Source: Paracraurococcus sp042666655 (lineage in GTDB: Bacteria; Pseudomonadota; Alphaproteobacteria; Acetobacterales; Acetobacteraceae). From it: a DNA stretch of 64,000 nt. The position numbers were made by a program, and so were the translations under genes. Positions 53,990 to 62,254 of the stretch are shown one piece after another; the stretch's first letter is position 1; every line of letters starts with the position of its first letter. The stretch spans positions 276,039-340,038 of the forward strand of contig NZ_JBHTDE010000005.1 in NCBI RefSeq assembly GCF_042666655.1. The letters are read 5' to 3'. The notes under the pieces are model-generated. The model saw nothing but the letters and a program-made list of their open reading frames with translations, had not been told where the DNA came from and did no database searches.

Positions 53990-55708
53990 TCAGAACCGGG
54001 CGACGGCGCCGAACAGGACGCGGTTGGCGATACCATGCCCGACGCCGCCGGCCCCCGCCGTCGTCGCACCGCCGTACAGGTCACGCCGGGTGAACAGGTA
54101 TTCGAGCCCGATGTCCAGCCAGCCATTCGTGACAGTCCCGGCGCGCTCCTCGGCGAAGGGGCTCCAGATCAGGTTGGCGAAGACCTGCTGCACCTCCCGG
54201 TTCAGGCCGAGCGCGGTGGCGGAGCCGGGGGTGAATTCGCCGGCATAGGCCGGGTAGTCCTGCCGCGCGTAGGAATAGGCGAAGTTGCTGCGCCACCGGG
54301 CCTCCCAGAAATGCCGCCAGGCCGCGGTCATGCCCCAGGAGGGCAGCGGGTCCAGCCGCAGCCCGAGCCCGGCCGAGGCGAGGCCGAGGTTGGAGGTGGC
54401 ATCCTGCCCGCCGGTATTGCCGAAGAAGTAGCGGCCGATGCCCTCGCCGTAATAGGCCATGCCGATCAGCTCGTCGGCGCCGAAGCCTGAGCCCAGCAGG
54501 CTGAGCGGCATCCGCACGTGGCCGGCCAGGCCCCAGCCGGTGGCGCTGCGGCCGCCGCCCGTGGCGGCGGTGCCGGCGGTCTCGATCCGCAGGTCGCGCA
54601 GCATGCTGCGCAGGCCCAGCTCCCAGCCGGACTCGCGATACGTCAGCCGGCCATGCAGGTCGGGCATCGCGTTGAAGGCCGGGCTGGCGCCGTTGCCCAG
54701 CGAACTGCCCGGATTGAAGGTGCCGGCGGCGGAGACATAGGTGGTCTCCGGCGCCTCCAGCGAGACCTGGCCGGTCAGGCCGGGCGCCAGCCGGCCGGTC
54801 AGGCGGATCTGTGCCTGGCGGATGAAGGACTGGTTCAGGTTGGTGGCGTCGATGATGGTCTCGAACAGGCCTTCATTCCACAGGCTGTTGGCCTGGCCGA
54901 CCAGCACCCGGAAGGCCGGGGTGCCGAGCTCGCCCCAGGCCTGGCGCAGCCGGAACACGGCATTCGAGGAGGTCGGCGAGCCGCCGCCGAAATCGCCTTC
55001 CAGCCGGGTCTCCAGCGTGCCCCAGCCGGTCAGCGTGCGGGTGTCCACGCCGAAGCGGCTGAACCGCGCCGTCATGCCGTAGTCGCCGCCCTGCTGGTCG
55101 GCCGGGCTGCCGGTCAGCGGGATCGAGGCCGGGGAGGGCGCGTCGGTCTGGTTGCGGCCGTTGAAGTCGGCCCAGGTGGTCAGCTTGGCGAAGCCGTAGA
55201 GCCGCACCTGGGTGTCGGTGTTCGGGATGCGCAGCGCGATGCCCGGCAGGTCGGCGCGCAGCGCATCTTCCGTGATGTAGGCGCGGCCCATAGGCTCGGG
55301 CGGGTCGAGGCCCTCGACCGGCGCGGCGATGCTGGCCGCCGAGCCGGCGGATGCGCGGGCCTGCTGCGCCTCCTGCCGCGCGGCGCGGGCTTCCGCCGCC
55401 GCGGCGGTGGCCTGGGCCTGGGCCTGGCGCGCGGCGTCCTGTGCGGCGCGCAGTTCGGGTTGCGCCGTGGCACGCGGCGGGGCCGGCGCCGCCACGGCCG
55501 CCGGCGGGCGCCTCGCGCTGCGCGCCTCCAGCTGGTCCAGCCGGCGCTGCATCGCTTCGAGCTGGCGGCGCAGTTCGGCGATGGTCGCCGCCTCGCCGCC
55601 CGCCGGTTGCGCGAAGGCGGCCGGGGCGCCGAACAGGATGCCGAGTGCCAAGGGCAGCGCGAGGTATCGCATCTTCCGTCCCCGCCGCAGCGGCATCCTG
55701 CCAGCCAT
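53990..55708 (-). CDS. DcaP-like trimeric porin
   Basis: 572-residue outer-membrane protein. A signal peptide (RYLALPLALGILFGAPAAFAQ) is followed by a coiled coil at about residues 45-75 (IAELRRQLEAMQRRLDQLEAR). An Ala/Arg/Gln-rich spacer comes next, then a 16-18-stranded barrel beginning near DTQVRLYGFAKL and ending in FGAVARF. This is the DcaP layout: N-terminal coiled coil plus barrel. Such porins import dicarboxylates or small acids. ATG 55708 has GAGGA about 9 nt upstream; ATG 55672 would start directly at the signal peptide. Phe-ended C-terminus supports barrel insertion. Confidence 0.82.
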   Translation of the reverse strand: MAGRMPLRRGRKMRYLALPLALGILFGAPAAFAQPAGGEAATIAELRRQLEAMQRRLDQLEARSARRPPAAVAAPAPPRATAQPELRAAQDAARQAQAQATAAAAEARAARQEAQQARASAGSAASIAAPVEGLDPPEPMGRAYITEDALRADLPGIALRIPNTDTQVRLYGFAKLTTWADFNGRNQTDAPSPASIPLTGSPADQQGGDYGMTARFSRFGVDTRTLTGWGTLETRLEGDFGGGSPTSSNAVFRLRQAWGELGTPAFRVLVGQANSLWNEGLFETIIDATNLNQSFIRQAQIRLTGRLAPGLTGQVSLEAPETTYVSAAGTFNPGSSLGNGASPAFNAMPDLHGRLTYRESGWELGLRSMLRDLRIETAGTAATGGGRSATGWGLAGHVRMPLSLLGSGFGADELIGMAYYGEGIGRYFFGNTGGQDATSNLGLASAGLGLRLDPLPSWGMTAAWRHFWEARWRSNFAYSYARQDYPAYAGEFTPGSATALGLNREVQQVFANLIWSPFAEERAGTVTNGWLDIGLEYLFTRRDLYGGATTAGAGGVGHGIANRVLFGAVARF

Positions 55709-55718
55709 CAGGGGATCC

Positions 55719-55997
55719 TCAGCGCGGGGTGGAGCGTCCGGCCTGGACGCCCTGGTTGAAGGCGCGCTCGTTGCTCTGCTTGTGGCGGTCCCAGGCGAAG
55801 CCGCCGGCGGCACCGACGCCGGCCCCGATGGCGGCACCGAGCCCGGCATTGCCGGCCATGGCACCGATCAGCGCGCCGCCCGCGGCGCCGCCGAGGGCGC
55901 CGGTGCCGGTGCGCTGCGCCGTCGGACTGAGATCGGCGCAGGCGGAAAGCGAGAGGGCCGCGGCCAGGAGGCCGGCCGTCGCCAAGCGATGGGTCAT
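55719..55997 (-). CDS. Glycine-zipper lipoprotein
   Basis: 92-residue lipoprotein with lipobox LSLSAC and a Gly/Ala-rich zipper segment (about residues 30-65, repeated GxxxG such as GALGGAAGGALIG). These are OmpA-associated/slyB-like small proteins that span or line the outer membrane. The C-terminus is polar and basic. It lies 10 nt upstream of the porin start, so it is co-transcribed. The exact role is unknown. Confidence 0.8.
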   Translation of the reverse strand: MTHRLATAGLLAAALSLSACADLSPTAQRTGTGALGGAAGGALIGAMAGNAGLGAAIGAGVGAAGGFAWDRHKQSNERAFNQGVQAGRSTPR

Positions 55998-56013
55998 GAT
56001 CGATCCTCCCGGG

Positions 56014-56439
56014 TCAGAAGCGGGGCTTGCGCGCGGCGGGCTGGGCGGCGGCCGGCGCGGGCGGGCAGGGGTAGGTGTCGGAGGCCCAGCGGAGCAGGCC
56101 GTCGAGCGCCTTCTCCTGCCCGCGCTGCGGGTTGGCCCGCGCCCAGGCGACGAAGGAGACCTGCACGGCCTCGAGCGTGGGGGAGGGGCTGGGCAGGCAG
56201 AAGATCGGCGTCCGGCCGACGCTCATCTCCGTGTGGTACTGGCCGGCACCGGTGATGAAGCCGCGGCAATAGCCGATGGCGGTGGCGCCGATCATGTCGG
56301 TGCCGCTGGCGCTGCAGGCCTCGGCCAGCGTGGCGGTGGTGACGACGCCGGCGGCGCCGGTGGGGGCCTGCGCCTGGACAGGCACCGAGCCGAGGGAAAC
56401 GACCGCCAGACCGGCGGCAAGCATGGTGGCAAGGCGCAT
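56014..56439 (-). CDS. Secreted Rap1a/Tai-family protein
   Basis: 141-residue periplasmic protein. A signal peptide (LATMLAAGLAVVSLGSVPVQA) precedes a Rap1a/Tai domain with CRGFITGAGQYHTEM, FCLP and VSFVAWARANPQRGQ. Cys residues (CSASG, YCRG, FCLP, YPCP) fit two disulfides as in the family. Rap1a/Tai4 proteins neutralise type VI effectors in some bacteria, but most alphaproteobacterial relatives have no known effector, and none is seen nearby. It is 16 nt upstream of the glycine-zipper gene. Confidence 0.78.
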   Translation of the reverse strand: MRLATMLAAGLAVVSLGSVPVQAQAPTGAAGVVTTATLAEACSASGTDMIGATAIGYCRGFITGAGQYHTEMSVGRTPIFCLPSPSPTLEAVQVSFVAWARANPQRGQEKALDGLLRWASDTYPCPPAPAAAQPAARKPRF

Positions 56440-56634
56440 TCAGGCCTCCCTTGTTGGCTTCGGCCGCGTGCCGGGGTGGCTTATCCGGCAGGGGCGGCAC
56501 GAGCGTTTGGACGCGCCATTACGCTAACGTCGGGACCGGGGCGCAGCAACATGCATCGAATGCCGCCTGCGGGATTCGGGATGGGCCATGCCGCGCCCGA
56601 CGCGCACCCTTGCCGGGCGGGGCGGCGCGGTGCC

Positions 56635-57147
56635 ATGCAGCAGGCCATGCCCGATGCCTCCGCCAGCCCGCGCCCGGGGCGCTGCGATCCGGATCCCGCC
56701 ACGCTGCTGCTGGACCGGCCCGGCGTGCTGGTCCGCCGGCTGCACCAGGTGCATTCCGCCATGTTCCAGGAGGAATGCGCCGGCATCGGCGTGACCCCGG
56801 TGCAGTACAGCCTGCTCAGCCTGGTGCAGGCCGCGCCGGGGATGGACCAGCGCAGCGCCGCGGCGGGGCTGCGGCTGGACCGCTTCACCACCGCCGACGT
56901 CATCCGCCGGCTGCAGGCTGCCGGCCTGCTGGGCGTGGCGGCCGGGCGCGACCGCCGCACCCGGCTGCTTACCCTGACCGCCGCCGGCGCCGCGGTGATG
57001 GCCCGGATGCAGCTGCCGGCGGCACGGGCGCATGCCCGGCTGGTGGCGCCGCTGCCGGCGGCCGACCGGGCGGTGCTGCTGCGGCTGCTGCGGCAACTGG
57101 TGGATGCGCATGAGGCCGAGGGCGCCGCGGCGCCGAAGGTGAGGTAG
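56635..57147 (+). CDS. MarR-family transcriptional regulator
   Basis: 170-residue DNA-binding regulator. The winged helix is at about 55-125: CAGIGVTPVQYSLLSLV, RSAAAGLRLDRFTTADVIRRL and the wing AAGRDRRTRLLTLT. Flanking helices provide dimerisation. It is divergent from the envelope-protein genes and convergent with the molybdenum hydroxylase operon, so the envelope group is the more likely target. Possible starts are ATG 56551, 56635 or 56647; I take 56635 because it is close to the conserved region. No clear operator is found in the 195-nt divergent space (56440-56634). Confidence 0.82.
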   Translation: MQQAMPDASASPRPGRCDPDPATLLLDRPGVLVRRLHQVHSAMFQEECAGIGVTPVQYSLLSLVQAAPGMDQRSAAAGLRLDRFTTADVIRRLQAAGLLGVAAGRDRRTRLLTLTAAGAAVMARMQLPAARAHARLVAPLPAADRAVLLRLLRQLVDAHEAEGAAAPKVR

Positions 57148-57167
57148 GGGCGCCGCCGCGCCCACCG

Positions 57168-57632
57168 TCAGGTAGCGGCGCGCGCCGCCAGCACGGACAG
57201 GATGGCGCGGACGATGCCGCGATAGCCGGTGCAGCGGCAGAGGTTGCCCGCCAATTCCTCCCGCACCCGCGCGGCATCGGCCTGCGGCAGGCGGAGGACG
57301 ATGTCGCGGGCGGTGACCAGCATGCCCGGCGTGCAATAGCCGCATTGCAGCGCGTGCTCGGCGGCGAAGGCCTCGCGCAGCCGGGCCATCAGCGGGTCGG
57401 CGTCGAAGCCCTCGATGGTGCGCACGGTCGCGCCGTCGCAGCTGCCGGCATGCAGCAGGCAGGCGCGGGCGGGGGCGCCGTCCACCTCCACCGTGCAGGC
57501 GCCGCAGACGCCGTGCTCGCAGCCCAGATGCGTGCCGGTCAGCAGCAGGTCGCCGCGCAGCAGGTCGGCCAGGTGGGTGCGCGGCTCGGCGGCCAGGGTG
57601 ACGCTTTCGCCGTTGACGGTCATGGTGATCAT
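57168..57632 (-). CDS. Molybdenum hydroxylase [2Fe-2S] small subunit
   Basis: 154-residue subunit of a xanthine dehydrogenase/CO dehydrogenase-type enzyme. The plant-type ferredoxin cluster is bound by Cys38, Cys43, Cys46 and Cys58 (GCEHGVCGACTV). The second cluster uses Cys97, Cys100, Cys132 and Cys134 (QCGYCTPGM, NLCRCTGYRGI). All eight ligands are present. It passes electrons from the Mo subunit to the FAD subunit. Start ATG 57632 overlaps the FAD-subunit stop by 4 nt; it ends 20 nt from the MarR stop. Confidence 0.93.
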   Translation of the reverse strand: MITMTVNGESVTLAAEPRTHLADLLRGDLLLTGTHLGCEHGVCGACTVEVDGAPARACLLHAGSCDGATVRTIEGFDADPLMARLREAFAAEHALQCGYCTPGMLVTARDIVLRLPQADAARVREELAGNLCRCTGYRGIVRAILSVLAARAAT

Positions 57633-58420
57633 GCGGCCTGCTCCACGGCGCGGCGCAAGGCGGTGCGGGCGAGGGCCGCGCGCCAGGGGTCGTCGAGCCC
57701 GAAGCCGGCGACGATGCGGTCGGCCTCCGCCGCGGGCGCCGCCAGCAGCGCGGAGGCGTCCGGGATCACCAGCGGCGCGGCGTCGAGTGCCGCCAGCACG
57801 GCGCGCGGCGCGGCGGCGGGCAGGGCCAGGACGCAGGCGGTGGCCTTCGAGAATTCGCCGGGCTTGCGGCAGAATTTCCAGTGGCCCCAGCGCGTCGCGT
57901 CCGGCAGCGCGGGCAGCTCGACCGCCAGCAGCAACTCGTCGGCACGCAGGGCGGTCTCCATCACGCCGGGGATGAAGCCGGCCAGCGGGATGCGCCGTTC
58001 TCCCTGCGGGCCGAGCGCCAAGGCGACGCCGGGAAACGCCGACAGCACCGCGACCCAGTCGGCCGCCGGGTCGGCATGCGCCAGGCTGCCGCCGAGCGTG
58101 CCGCGGTTGCGCACCGCGCGGTAGGCGATGCGGCGTGCCACGCCGGCCAGGATCGCGCCCAGCCGCCCGGGCACCGCGCCGTCCTCGATGGCGGCGTGGG
58201 TGGTGCCGGCGCCGATGCGGACCAGGTCGCCCCGGATCTGCACGCCGGCATAGCCGGGCAGGTGCCGCAGGTCGGCCAGCCGGTCCGTCGTCGCCACCCG
58301 CAGGTTCAGCATCGGCCCGAGCGATTGCGCGCCGGCCACCGGCCGGGCGCCCGACGCCAGCAGCGCCAACGCCGCCGGCCAATCGGCCGGGCGGGCATAG
58401 TCGAAGGCGGCGGGCTTCAT
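57629..58420 (-). CDS. Molybdenum hydroxylase FAD-binding subunit
   Basis: 263-residue FAD subunit (CoxM-like). The FAD motif ARPVAGAQSLGPMLNLR and the second motif VRNRGTLGGSLAHADPAADW are clear. It receives electrons from the 2Fe-2S subunit and hands them to a quinone or other acceptor. Slightly shorter than CoxM (about 288). Overlaps both partners by 4 nt in the order large-medium-small, as transcribed. Confidence 0.92.
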   Translation of the reverse strand: MKPAAFDYARPADWPAALALLASGARPVAGAQSLGPMLNLRVATTDRLADLRHLPGYAGVQIRGDLVRIGAGTTHAAIEDGAVPGRLGAILAGVARRIAYRAVRNRGTLGGSLAHADPAADWVAVLSAFPGVALALGPQGERRIPLAGFIPGVMETALRADELLLAVELPALPDATRWGHWKFCRKPGEFSKATACVLALPAAAPRAVLAALDAAPLVIPDASALLAAPAAEADRIVAGFGLDDPWRAALARTALRRAVEQAA

Positions 58421-60735
58421 GCGCGCGCCCGGGCGATGGCGGCCAGCACGCGGGCCGGCGTCGCCGGCAGTTCCAGCACCTCCGCGCCCAAGGGGGCCAG
58501 CGCGTCGTTGATGGCGTTGAGGATGGCGGCCGGCGGGCCGATGGCGCCGCTCTCGCCGATGCCCTTCTGGCCGAAGCGGGTCCAGGGGCTGGGCGTTGCC
58601 ATGTGCTCGATGCGGATGTCCGGCACCTCGGCAGCGCCCGGCAGCAGGTAGTCGGCCAAGGTGCCGGCCAATGGCTGGCCTTCGGCGTCGAACGGCATCT
58701 CCTCGTACAGGGCGGTGCCGATGCCCTGGGCGGTGCCGCCGAGCACCTGGCCGTCGACGATCATCGGGTTCACCAGCGTGCCGCCATCCTCGACGATGAC
58801 ATAGTCCTCCAGCGTCACCATCCCGGTGTCGGTATCCAGCTTCGCCACCACGGCATGCGCGGCATAGCTGTGGGTGCCGGTGTCGGGGTCGGGGCGGTAG
58901 CCGGCCGTCACCTCCAGCCCGCCGCGGTCGACGCCGGCGGGCAGGTTCTGCGGGCTGCGGAACCAGGTGCGGGCGACCTGGTCGAGGGTGACCTGCGCCT
59001 CCCCCGCATGCACCGCGCCGCCGCGCAGCACCGCCGCGCCGGGCTCCGCCTGCAGCAGCGCGGCGCCGATGGCGACGGCGCGCTCCCCCAGCAGCCGGCA
59101 GGCCTCGGCCACCGCGCCGCCGGCCATGACCATGGCGCGGCTGCCCCAGGTGCCGGTCGAATAGGGGGTCAGCGCGGTGTCGCCATGCACCAGGCGGACG
59201 CGGGCCGGATCGACGCCGAGGATTTCGTGCGCCACCTGCGCCAGCGTGGTTTCCAGCCCCTGGCCATGGCTGTGCAGGCCGACGCGGAGCTCCAGCACGC
59301 CATCCGGGGTGAAGCGGGCCTGCGCCTGCTCGAAGCCCGGCACGAAGGGGATGCCCCAGCCGTGGTAGACGGAGGTGCCGTGCGCGCCCTGTTCGCAGAA
59401 GACGGCGAGGCCGAAGCCGACCGCCTCGCCCCGCGCCTGGCGCGCGCGGATGCCGGCGATGTCGACGGCGGCGACGGCACGCCGCAGCGCCTCCGGGTAG
59501 TCGCCGCTGTCGAACACCTTGCCGACCAGGTTGCGGTAGGGCATCGCCTCGGGCGGCACCAGGTTGGCGTGGCGCACCGCGTCGGCCGTCAGGCCCAGCT
59601 TGCGTGCCAGCGCGTCCAGCGTGGTCTCCATGGCGAAGCAGACGCCGGTGCGGGCGACGCCGCGGTAGGGCAGGATCGGCGGCTTGTTGGTGCAGGCCGA
59701 TACCGTGCGGAAGCGGAAGCGCGGCAGCGCATAGGGGCCGGGGAAGATGCTGCCGATCTGCGCGGCTTCCAGGCAGGCGCTGAAGGGATAGGCGGAATAG
59801 GCGCCGGCATCGACGGTGGCGTCGACCTCCGCGCCCAGCAGCTTCCCCGCGGCATCGGCCCAGGCGGTCACGACGTAGTGGTGTTCGCGGCAATTGGCAT
59901 TGGCGGTCAGCTGTTCCAGCCGGTCCTCCAGCCAGCGGACGGGGCGGCGCAGGCGGATCGCCAGGGCGGCGCAGATCAGCTCCTCCGGCAGCAGGATCCC
60001 CTTGTAGCCGAAGCCGCCGCCGACATCGGGGGCGACGACGCGCACCTGGCCCTCATCCAGCCCCAGGCATTCGGCGATGCCGGTCTTGGTCACATGCGGC
60101 ATCTGCGCCGCGCTGGTGACGACCAGCTGGTCCAGCCGCGGATCCCATTCCGCCAGCACGCCGCGGCCCTCGATCGGCGCCATGGACTGCCGCGCGGTGC
60201 GCAAGGTGCGCACCACCTTGGCGGCGGCGACGGCGTCGAGGTCGGACAGGTCCTCCTCCCGCCGGGTCTCGAGGAAGGCGTTGTCCGGCCAGTGCTCGTG
60301 GATCAGCGGCGCGCCGGGGGCGCGGGCCAGCAGCATGTCGGCGATCGCCGGCAGCGCCTCGAACGCCAATTCGCAGGCGGCGGCGAGGTCCTCGGCCTCG
60401 GCCCGGGTCGGCGCGACGCAGGCGGCGATCGGCTCCCCCACATGGCGCAGCTTGTCCCGCGCCAGCGCCGGCTGTTCCGAATGGCGGAAGCCGGGCAGGG
60501 CGGAATTGGCGCGGATCGGGCCGATTTCCGGCAGGTCCTCGGCGGTGAAGACGCGGCCTTCGGCGCCGGCCGGCTTCGTCACGCCGATCAGCCGTGCATG
60601 CGCCACCGGGCTGCGCAGGAAGGCGACCTCCAGCGTGCCCGCCGGGCGGATGTCGCCGACATAGCGGCCGCGGCCGTGCAGGAAGCGCGCGTCCTCCTTG
60701 CGGCGGAGCGATGCGCCGACGCCTTTCGCGCTCAC
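58417..60735 (-). CDS. Molybdenum hydroxylase large (Mo-pterin) subunit, form II-like
   Basis: 772-residue xanthine dehydrogenase-family catalytic subunit. It has the N-terminal a/b hammerhead (HARLIGVTKPAGAEG), APDVGGGFGYKG around residue 240, and the catalytic loop PYRGVAR at 356-362. The C-terminal KGIGESGAIGPPAA carries the active-site Glu. True CO dehydrogenase has AYRCSFR with the Cu-binding Cys, so this is not CODH. The coupling to an amidohydrolase suggests hydroxylation of a heterocycle or aldehyde. Start GTG 60735 overlaps the amidohydrolase stop by 4 nt. Confidence 0.92.
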   Translation of the reverse strand: MSAKGVGASLRRKEDARFLHGRGRYVGDIRPAGTLEVAFLRSPVAHARLIGVTKPAGAEGRVFTAEDLPEIGPIRANSALPGFRHSEQPALARDKLRHVGEPIAACVAPTRAEAEDLAAACELAFEALPAIADMLLARAPGAPLIHEHWPDNAFLETRREEDLSDLDAVAAAKVVRTLRTARQSMAPIEGRGVLAEWDPRLDQLVVTSAAQMPHVTKTGIAECLGLDEGQVRVVAPDVGGGFGYKGILLPEELICAALAIRLRRPVRWLEDRLEQLTANANCREHHYVVTAWADAAGKLLGAEVDATVDAGAYSAYPFSACLEAAQIGSIFPGPYALPRFRFRTVSACTNKPPILPYRGVARTGVCFAMETTLDALARKLGLTADAVRHANLVPPEAMPYRNLVGKVFDSGDYPEALRRAVAAVDIAGIRARQARGEAVGFGLAVFCEQGAHGTSVYHGWGIPFVPGFEQAQARFTPDGVLELRVGLHSHGQGLETTLAQVAHEILGVDPARVRLVHGDTALTPYSTGTWGSRAMVMAGGAVAEACRLLGERAVAIGAALLQAEPGAAVLRGGAVHAGEAQVTLDQVARTWFRSPQNLPAGVDRGGLEVTAGYRPDPDTGTHSYAAHAVVAKLDTDTGMVTLEDYVIVEDGGTLVNPMIVDGQVLGGTAQGIGTALYEEMPFDAEGQPLAGTLADYLLPGAAEVPDIRIEHMATPSPWTRFGQKGIGESGAIGPPAAILNAINDALAPLGAEVLELPATPARVLAAIARARA

Positions 60736-62018
60736 GCCGCCTCGGCGAGGATGGGCCGCGGCAGCACCTCGGAATCCGCGTCGAACCGCTGGCCGGCGCG
60801 GAGGCAGAAGGCGGGCCGCAGGAAGCGGTCGGCGGTCACCACGGTGCCCTCGTTGTCCTCCAGCCGGAAGCGGCCGCGCTCGTCGTGCAGCACGGTGATG
60901 TCCGCCTCCCGGCCCGGCCGCAGCGCGCCGATCTCGTCGCCCATCCGCAGCATCGCCGCGCAATGCGTGCTGACCATGGGCACCACCTGTTCCAGGGTGA
61001 GGCCCAGCGCCAGCATGCTGGTCATGGCGGAGGCGAGGGAGAAATTCTGCTTCCCCGCGAACAGGTGGTTCTCCGCATCGTCCGGATGCGCCTCCGGCGT
61101 GCCGCGCGGCTTCGGCAGGGTGGTGTTGTAGCCATGCATGTCGGCGCCGAGCGTGTCCGGCACCACCCCGGCATCGATCACCAGCCGCGCCATGCGGAAG
61201 GAGAAGTGGGAGCCATGCCCGACATCCACCTTCAGCCCGCGCGCCAATGCTTCCCGCACCACCGGGTGCAGCGCGCCGTGCCGGTCGACGAAGCCGCCCG
61301 GATGCCGGGTGAAGGGATGCGCCAGCACGTCGCCGGCGCGCATGATCTCCAGCATCTCCGGCAGGATGGCGTCGGGGTCGTAGGGCGTGCCCTCGCCCGG
61401 CATCGGCCAGAGCTGGCCGAAATGGATGTAGAGCGGCCGGTCGAGCCCGCGCGCGATCGCGGCCGCCTTGCGCATCGCCGCATTGCCCCAGCGGGTGAAG
61501 CCGGCGATCTCGGCATGGCCCTTCACGCCGCGGACGAGATCGGCATTGGCCTGGCCGGCGCGGATCGTGTCCTCCACCGCGATGCAGTCGGGGCCGTAGA
61601 GCTCGGGGTAGTAGTGGCCTTCGAGCCCGCCGACCATGTAGGCGGAGATGAAGGCCAGCACCCGGCTGGCCGAGGGCCTGGCGATGTATTCGCGGAAGGC
61701 CGGGAAGGTCAGCACCGAGGGTCCGCCCTGGTCGACCAGCGTGGTGACGCCCGAGCGCACGCCGACCATGTCCGCATCCAGGCCGAAGCGGCCGGTGACG
61801 TAGCGGAAGACGTGGGCGTGGGTGTCGATCATCCCCGGCAGCACCAGCTTGCCGGAGACATCGGTCACCTGCGTCGCCGGGCCGGCGAGGGCGCTGCCGA
61901 TGGCGGCGATGCGGCCATCCCGCACCGCGACATCCATGATGCCGTCGAGCCCCTGCGCCGGATCGATCACATGGCCGCCGCGCAGGATCAGGTCGAAGGG
62001 CTTGGGCTGGTCGGACAT
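60732..62018 (-). CDS. Amidohydrolase-family metallohydrolase
   Basis: 428-residue TIM-barrel metal-dependent hydrolase. It has the N-terminal composite-sheet start (LILRGGHVIDPAQGL), metal site MIDTHAHVFRYV, and GVKGHAEIAGF with a Lys and downstream His residues (VLAHPFTRHPGG, VDVGHGSHFSF). DMHGYN comes near the end. It belongs to the deacetylase/EF_0837-like dihydroorotase-type group. The likely job is opening or deacylating an N-containing compound that the Mo hydroxylase then oxidises, or the reverse (inference). Start ATG 62018 has GGAG upstream. First gene of a four-gene operon. Confidence 0.88.
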   Translation of the reverse strand: MSDQPKPFDLILRGGHVIDPAQGLDGIMDVAVRDGRIAAIGSALAGPATQVTDVSGKLVLPGMIDTHAHVFRYVTGRFGLDADMVGVRSGVTTLVDQGGPSVLTFPAFREYIARPSASRVLAFISAYMVGGLEGHYYPELYGPDCIAVEDTIRAGQANADLVRGVKGHAEIAGFTRWGNAAMRKAAAIARGLDRPLYIHFGQLWPMPGEGTPYDPDAILPEMLEIMRAGDVLAHPFTRHPGGFVDRHGALHPVVREALARGLKVDVGHGSHFSFRMARLVIDAGVVPDTLGADMHGYNTTLPKPRGTPEAHPDDAENHLFAGKQNFSLASAMTSMLALGLTLEQVVPMVSTHCAAMLRMGDEIGALRPGREADITVLHDERGRFRLEDNEGTVVTADRFLRPAFCLRAGQRFDADSEVLPRPILAEAA

Positions 62019-62254
62019 CGGGCGGTCTCCGGGCTCGCCTGGGGGACGCAAGCAGCATGCCATGCCTCGGGCCGGCCCTGGCACCGGAAATAGGTGGGTG
62101 TACGCACATTTCCTGATCACCCGTCGCTCAAACCGCGGGCGGTGGGGGCGCCAGGCACGCCGCTGCCGTCCGGGCCAAGGGTGGCACCGGCCTTGCTTGG
62201 CCTCGCCACCGAAAAGGTCCGCGCCCCGGGCCGCGCCGAGCCGAGGTGACCCGC

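Noticed and set aside
56014..56439. Type VI secretion immunity system
   Set aside because: The Rap1a/Tai-like domain alone does not indicate immunity; no effector or secretion gene is nearby.
57168..60735. Aerobic carbon monoxide dehydrogenase (coxMSL)
   Set aside because: The large subunit lacks the AYRCSFR loop with the copper-binding Cys; PYRGVAR indicates another hydroxylase.
62090..62110. GTGTACGCAC as a GntR-type operator
   Set aside because: Only the outer three bases on each side are symmetric; too weak in this sequence context.
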